From Porphyromonadaceae bacterium UBA7180 (GTDB lineage Bacteria; Bacteroidota; Bacteroidia; Bacteroidales; Muribaculaceae), in the NCBI GenBank assembly GCA_002491165.1, contig DKVK01000073.1:1433-36497 (forward strand): 35,065 nt of DNA, given 5' to 3'. Under the pieces are notes generated by a model. That model ran no database searches and was not told the origin of the DNA. It saw only the letters and a list, made by a program, of their open reading frames with translations. The position numbers were made by a program, and so were the translations under genes. Shown here piece by piece: positions 31,732-35,065 of this stretch. Each line of letters opens with the position of its first letter. Positions within the stretch are counted from its first letter, which is position 1.

Positions 31732-31855
31732 TATTTTAACTCTGTCACAGAATGGCAAATTAAACGTCATTACTCCAAAAGAGTCTAAGGTTTATGAAAC
31801 AACATGGCGCCCCGTCCGTTATAAGGGTAGCCGAAAACTAAAAAAAACAAAAGAT

Positions 31856-32371
31856 ATGAAAAAGATAATCATCGCGCTGGTGGCGGTAATAGGCTTCGCA
31901 CTCGCCGGCCACGCACAGAAGTTCGCCATGATCGACATGGAATATGTGCTTCGCAACGTCCCGGCCTACGAGATGGCCAACACCCAGCTCAGCCAGGTGT
32001 CGCAGCGCTGGGAAAAAGAGGTCAACGAGCTGGCCAAAGAGGCCGACAACCTCTACAAGACTTACCAGTCGGAAATGGTCTTCCTCAGCGACGACCAGAA
32101 GAAAGCCCGCGAGGCTGAGATAGTCAAGAAAGAGGACGAGGTTTCGCAGCTCCGCAACAAATACTTCGGCCCGGAAGGGGAACTCTACAAGAAACGCCAG
32201 TCGCTCATGAAGCCCATCCAGGAGGATGTCTACAACGCCGTCAAGGCCGTTGCCGAAGAGAAGGGGTACCAGGCCATCTTCGACCGCGCCTCCTCGCAGA
32301 GCATAGTCTTCGCCTCGCCGCGGATAGACATCAGCAACGATGTGCTCGCCAAACTCGGATACGCCAAATAA
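31856..32371 (+). CDS. OmpH/Skp family periplasmic chaperone (first copy)
   Basis: 171 residues. Signal peptide MKKIIIALVAVIGFALAGHAQ, then the Skp core: KFAMIDMEYVLRNVPAYEMANTQL, a long charged coiled-coil arm (about 45-125) and a closing strand IVFASPRIDISNDVLAKLGYAK. Skp trimers hold unfolded outer-membrane proteins in the periplasm. It follows bamA by 124 bp. That gap contains no recognised promoter, so linkage to bamA is likely but unproven. Confidence 0.9.
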   Translation: MKKIIIALVAVIGFALAGHAQKFAMIDMEYVLRNVPAYEMANTQLSQVSQRWEKEVNELAKEADNLYKTYQSEMVFLSDDQKKAREAEIVKKEDEVSQLRNKYFGPEGELYKKRQSLMKPIQEDVYNAVKAVAEEKGYQAIFDRASSQSIVFASPRIDISNDVLAKLGYAK

Positions 32372-32421
32372 GCAGTAATTAAAACACTGAAATACAATAA
32401 TATAACACTATAAAAAGAAAG

Positions 32422-32925
32422 ATGATTAAGAAACTATTGATTGCCCTGGCAGTCTTCTTCCCCATGCTTGCCTCGGCACAGACCGTAAAAATCGGACTTG
32501 TAAACTTCAACACCATCCTCGCCGGCCACCCCGACACACAGGCTGCCCAGACAAAGCTTCAGGATGCCCAGAAAAAATATGATGCCGAATATCAGAAATT
32601 AGGACAGGAATTCCAGCGCATGTTCGAGGAATACCAGAAAGGCACCAACGACCTTCCCGCCATCAAACAGCGCAAGGAACAGGAACTCCAGGACTACCAG
32701 AACAAAATCCAGCAGTTCGAGCAGTCGGCAGCCCAGGACCTCCAGAAGATGCAGGCCGACCTCATGCAGCCCATCATCGCAAAGGTGCAGCAGGCCATCG
32801 AATCCGTCGGTAAGGAAGGCGGTTACACGCTCATCCAGAACCTCGACCCGCAGATTGTCTTCTATCACGCTGCCCCGGCCGTAGACATCACCAACGACGT
32901 CAAGGCCAAACTCGGAATGAAATAA
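32422..32925 (+). CDS. OmpH/Skp family periplasmic chaperone (second copy)
   Basis: 167 residues, a tandem paralogue of the preceding gene. Signal peptide MIKKLLIALAVFFPMLASAQ; Skp core TVKIGLVNFNTILAGHPDTQAAQTKLQ; a Gln/Lys-rich coiled coil (about 45-125); closing IVFYHAAPAVDITNDVKAKLGMK. The arms differ in sequence from the first copy (more Gln), so the two may form hetero-oligomers or serve different clients; this is inference. Starts 50 bp after the first copy. Confidence 0.9.
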   Translation: MIKKLLIALAVFFPMLASAQTVKIGLVNFNTILAGHPDTQAAQTKLQDAQKKYDAEYQKLGQEFQRMFEEYQKGTNDLPAIKQRKEQELQDYQNKIQQFEQSAAQDLQKMQADLMQPIIAKVQQAIESVGKEGGYTLIQNLDPQIVFYHAAPAVDITNDVKAKLGMK

Positions 32926-33012
32926 CCCGTCGGATATATATCATTACAGACAGACAGACGTCCCGCAACGGACAGCTCTCTCTGCCTTTAATTCTTTTAA
33001 CGACACCGGCAA

Positions 33013-33834
33013 ATGAACGAAGGGAAAATAGGAGTGTTCGACTCTGGCTACGGCGGCCTGACCATCCTCAACGGCATACGCAAGGCGTTGCCGCAATATG
33101 ACTACATATATCTGGGCGACAATGCCCGGGCCCCTTACGGAACACGCTCCTACGAGGTGGTCTACGACTTCACGCTCCAGGCCGTGAGGCATCTCTTCGC
33201 CCAAGGCTGCCGACTGGTAATCCTGGCCTGCAACACCGCCTCGGCCAAGGCGCTGCGCTCCATACAGCAGAACGACCTGCCCGGCATCGACCCCGCACGA
33301 CGCGTATTGGGCGTTATCCGCCCCACGGTAGAGCTCCTCGGCGACCTCACACGCTCGCGCCACATCGGCGTGCTCGGAACGCCCGGAACCGTCAACAGCC
33401 ACTCCTACCGCCTGGAAACCACCAAGATTTTCCCCGACGTCACCGTGACGGAAATGGCCTGCCCCATGTGGGTGCCCCTAATAGAAAACAACGAGCACAC
33501 CGGACCCGGCGCCGACTATTTCGTAAAGAAATACATCGACACGATAATGGAACGCGACCCGCAGATCGACACGCTCGTGCTCGCCTGCACGCATTATCCG
33601 CTGCTGATGGACAAGATTCGCCTATATCTGCCCGAAGGAATCGCCCTCGTGCCGCAGGGTGAAATCGTCGGCACGAGCCTCTACGATTACCTGCGCCGCC
33701 ATCCGGAGATGCAGACGCGCCTCTCAACCGGCGGTTCCATAAAATTCGAGACCACCGAAAATCCCGAAAAATTCAACCCTCTCGCCTCCCTCTTCACAGG
33801 TAGCGAGGTAAACGCCTCCCACATAACGCTTTAA
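33013..33834 (+). CDS. murI: Glutamate racemase
   Basis: 273 residues. Converts L-glutamate to D-glutamate for peptidoglycan. The two catalytic cysteines are C73 (LACNTASAKALR) and C192 (VLACTHYPLL), with GVFDSGYGGLTIL at the start and YLGDNARAPYGTRS near residue 33. Cytoplasmic. It follows the OmpH pair by 87 bp. The DUF4465 lipoprotein starts 9 bp after its stop and is probably co-transcribed. Confidence 0.95.
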   Translation: MNEGKIGVFDSGYGGLTILNGIRKALPQYDYIYLGDNARAPYGTRSYEVVYDFTLQAVRHLFAQGCRLVILACNTASAKALRSIQQNDLPGIDPARRVLGVIRPTVELLGDLTRSRHIGVLGTPGTVNSHSYRLETTKIFPDVTVTEMACPMWVPLIENNEHTGPGADYFVKKYIDTIMERDPQIDTLVLACTHYPLLMDKIRLYLPEGIALVPQGEIVGTSLYDYLRRHPEMQTRLSTGGSIKFETTENPEKFNPLASLFTGSEVNASHITL

Positions 33835-33843
33835 ACCGACATC

Positions 33844-34638
33844 ATGAAACTTCTCAACCGACTTATGCTCGCCGCCCTCGCAGCGGCACCTCTTTTCACA
33901 TTCTCCTCCTGCTCAGACGATGATGACCCCGTCAACATCTCCATAAATCCAACCATGGGACGCCTCTCCTACAACGCCGACGGCGTGTGGGACGGCTGGA
34001 ACGTGAACGCAAATATGGACATCCTCGGATTCCGTTTCTCCCATACCTTCAGCGATGAATACAGCACGTCGCAGGGCATCGTGGCCGCACGCATAAAAGA
34101 CAACGACCCTTCTCAGTCGACTTACGAACACCAGTTCTCCGCAATCACCGGGGGCGGACCGGAAGGCGTAGGCACACCCTACTTCGTGGCATGTTGGGAC
34201 GTCAGCGAGAGCGAAGACACTCCATTTGAGCAGCGCACCTGCTCCATCTCCTATCCCAGGAACAACGGCTCGGGCTACGAGACATTCACCCCCCTCTCGA
34301 TGATGGTCACCAACACCTGCTACGCTTACTACACCATGACGCAGGGCAACGCTTACTCCAAGAAGTTCGAGGAGGGCGACCACCTGATTCTGCAAGCCCA
34401 CGGCATAGCTCCCGACGGCCGGGAAAAAGTATTGGAGTTCTATCTGGCCAACTGCAACTCCGCCATCCCACGGCAGGACTGGATTACCAATACATGGCAG
34501 CGCTTCGACCTCTCCGCGCTCGGCGAGGTCACCGGCATCTACTTCACCATGACGTCGACCGACACCGGCTCCTGGGGTATGAACACGCCCGGATATTTCG
34601 CATTCGACAATTTCGAGATTCTTGCCGTCTTCGATTAA
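33844..34638 (+). CDS. DUF4465 domain surface lipoprotein
   Basis: 264 residues. Signal peptide ends at a lipobox, FTFSSC; the cysteine is followed by SDDDDP, which fits the Bacteroides lipoprotein export signal that sends lipoproteins to the cell surface. The body matches DUF4465: MVTNTCYAYYTMTQGNAYSKKFEEGDH, LEFYLANC, WQRFDLSALGEVTGIYF, STDTGSWGMNTPGYFAFDNFEI. The domain is common in Bacteroidetes surface proteins; its ligand is unknown. The 9-bp spacing to murI suggests co-transcription, although a functional link is not evident. Confidence 0.85.
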   Translation: MKLLNRLMLAALAAAPLFTFSSCSDDDDPVNISINPTMGRLSYNADGVWDGWNVNANMDILGFRFSHTFSDEYSTSQGIVAARIKDNDPSQSTYEHQFSAITGGGPEGVGTPYFVACWDVSESEDTPFEQRTCSISYPRNNGSGYETFTPLSMMVTNTCYAYYTMTQGNAYSKKFEEGDHLILQAHGIAPDGREKVLEFYLANCNSAIPRQDWITNTWQRFDLSALGEVTGIYFTMTSTDTGSWGMNTPGYFAFDNFEILAVFD

Positions 34639-34680
34639 ACCGGGAGCCGCATAATACCGTTTAATCTCAAAAAGCTGCTT

Positions 34681-34953
34681 ATGAAAACTGCCGAAGAACT
34701 GAGAAAAGAGATGAAGGGGATGACCCCGGAGCAGGCCGTAAGCCACCTCTCGGCCTACCTTAAGGAGAATCCGGGCGACGACGGAGCGCTGACGCTCCGC
34801 GGCCTTAAATACTGGAGCCTCGGTCGACGCGCCGACGCCATCAACGACTATCTCGCCGCCCTGGAAATCAACCCCGAAAGCAAGGCCAAACAAGCCATGC
34901 AAGCCACCTACGACATCCTCGACTACTACAACAAAGACCTCTACAATCCCTGA
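34681..34953 (+). CDS. Small TPR-like protein
   Basis: 90 residues without signal peptide. An N-terminal helix pair (AEELRKEMKGMTPEQAVSHLSAYLKENPGDDGALTLRG) and a TPR-like unit (LKYWSLGRRADAINDYLAALEINPES) are visible, with the usual NP and ALEINP positions. Probably a cytoplasmic protein-interaction module. It starts 42 bp after the DUF4465 gene. Function is unknown. Confidence 0.75.
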   Translation: MKTAEELRKEMKGMTPEQAVSHLSAYLKENPGDDGALTLRGLKYWSLGRRADAINDYLAALEINPESKAKQAMQATYDILDYYNKDLYNP

Positions 34954-34999
34954 GAAGAGAGGTTTTCACGATAAGTAAACGGTGCGTAACGTTATGGAA

Positions 35000-35019
35000 C
35001 GGAGGCATTCCTGCCTCCG
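35000..35019 (+). terminator. Hairpin after the TPR-like gene
   Basis: CGGAGGCA (35000-35007) pairs with TGCCTCCG (35012-35019) around TTCC. No T-run follows, so terminator function is uncertain. Confidence 0.4.
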
Positions 35020-35041
35020 CCGAAAGCTGCGGTATCGGCTA

Positions 35042-35065
35042 ACCGTACGCACCGTACGCACCGCA
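35042..35065. repeat. Short tandem repeat at the window edge
   Basis: ACCGTACGC occurs twice in a row, followed by the partial unit ACCGCA. TACGCACC within it is the reverse complement of GGTGCGTA at 34981-34988. The array may continue past the window. Confidence 0.45.

Overview
The window looks like a chromosomal segment of a Bacteroidales bacterium, most likely a gut member close to Muribaculaceae. Four observations support this. Promoters follow the Bacteroidetes layout (TTTG or TTG, about 19-20 bp, then TAnnTTTG, for example at 10828-10859, 13062-13092, 15817-15848, 21130-21161 and 24636-24667). Start codons lack clear Shine-Dalgarno sequences. Several genes belong to Bacteroidales-type families (DUF4421, DUF6242, DUF6089, DUF4465, the GlmU-like nucleotidyltransferase). 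The gene order DUF6089-uppS-bamA-ompH-ompH-murI is typical of that order. No transposase, phage gene, CRISPR array, tRNA or rRNA was seen. The family-level placement is inference.

Layout. 1-1080 (minus): the start of the str operon, rpsL-rpsG-fusA, with fusA cut by the window edge. 1452-10660 (minus): three large secreted modular proteins built from beta-sandwich, fibronectin-like and carboxypeptidase-regulatory-like modules. Each ends in a short tail resembling type IX secretion sorting domains; the upstream two lie 26 bp apart behind one strong promoter. 11115-12314 (minus): a GlmU-like sugar nucleotidyltransferase/acyltransferase with a clear terminator. 12315-13207: an unusual gene-free stretch rich in palindromes, holding a probable terminated small RNA or attenuated leader on the minus strand. 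13208-15564 (plus): an aminopeptidase P-type M24 peptidase and a gamma-carbonic-anhydrase-like protein.

15817-22358 (plus): rpsU, a XerC-like recombinase and the hibernation factor hpf; then a dTDP-sugar pair (fdtA, fdtB) followed 2 bp later by mltG; then a DUF2007 protein and a DUF4421 outer-membrane protein. 22522-24614 (minus): the packed set prmC-recX-comF, divergent from ribD (24705-25694, plus) across an intergenic region carrying promoter elements in both directions. 25924-34953 (plus): a DUF6242 lipoprotein, then the envelope-biogenesis set DUF6089, uppS, bamA, two Skp/OmpH chaperones and murI, followed by a DUF4465 lipoprotein and a small TPR-like protein.

Functionally, much of the window concerns translation (S12, S7, EF-G, S21, HPF, PrmC) and the cell envelope (UppS, BamA, Skp, MurI, MltG, sugar nucleotides, surface proteins). 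The parts least explained by known families are the structured intergenic region at 12390-13015 and a beta-rich domain occurring three times in the 766- and 1106-residue secreted proteins.
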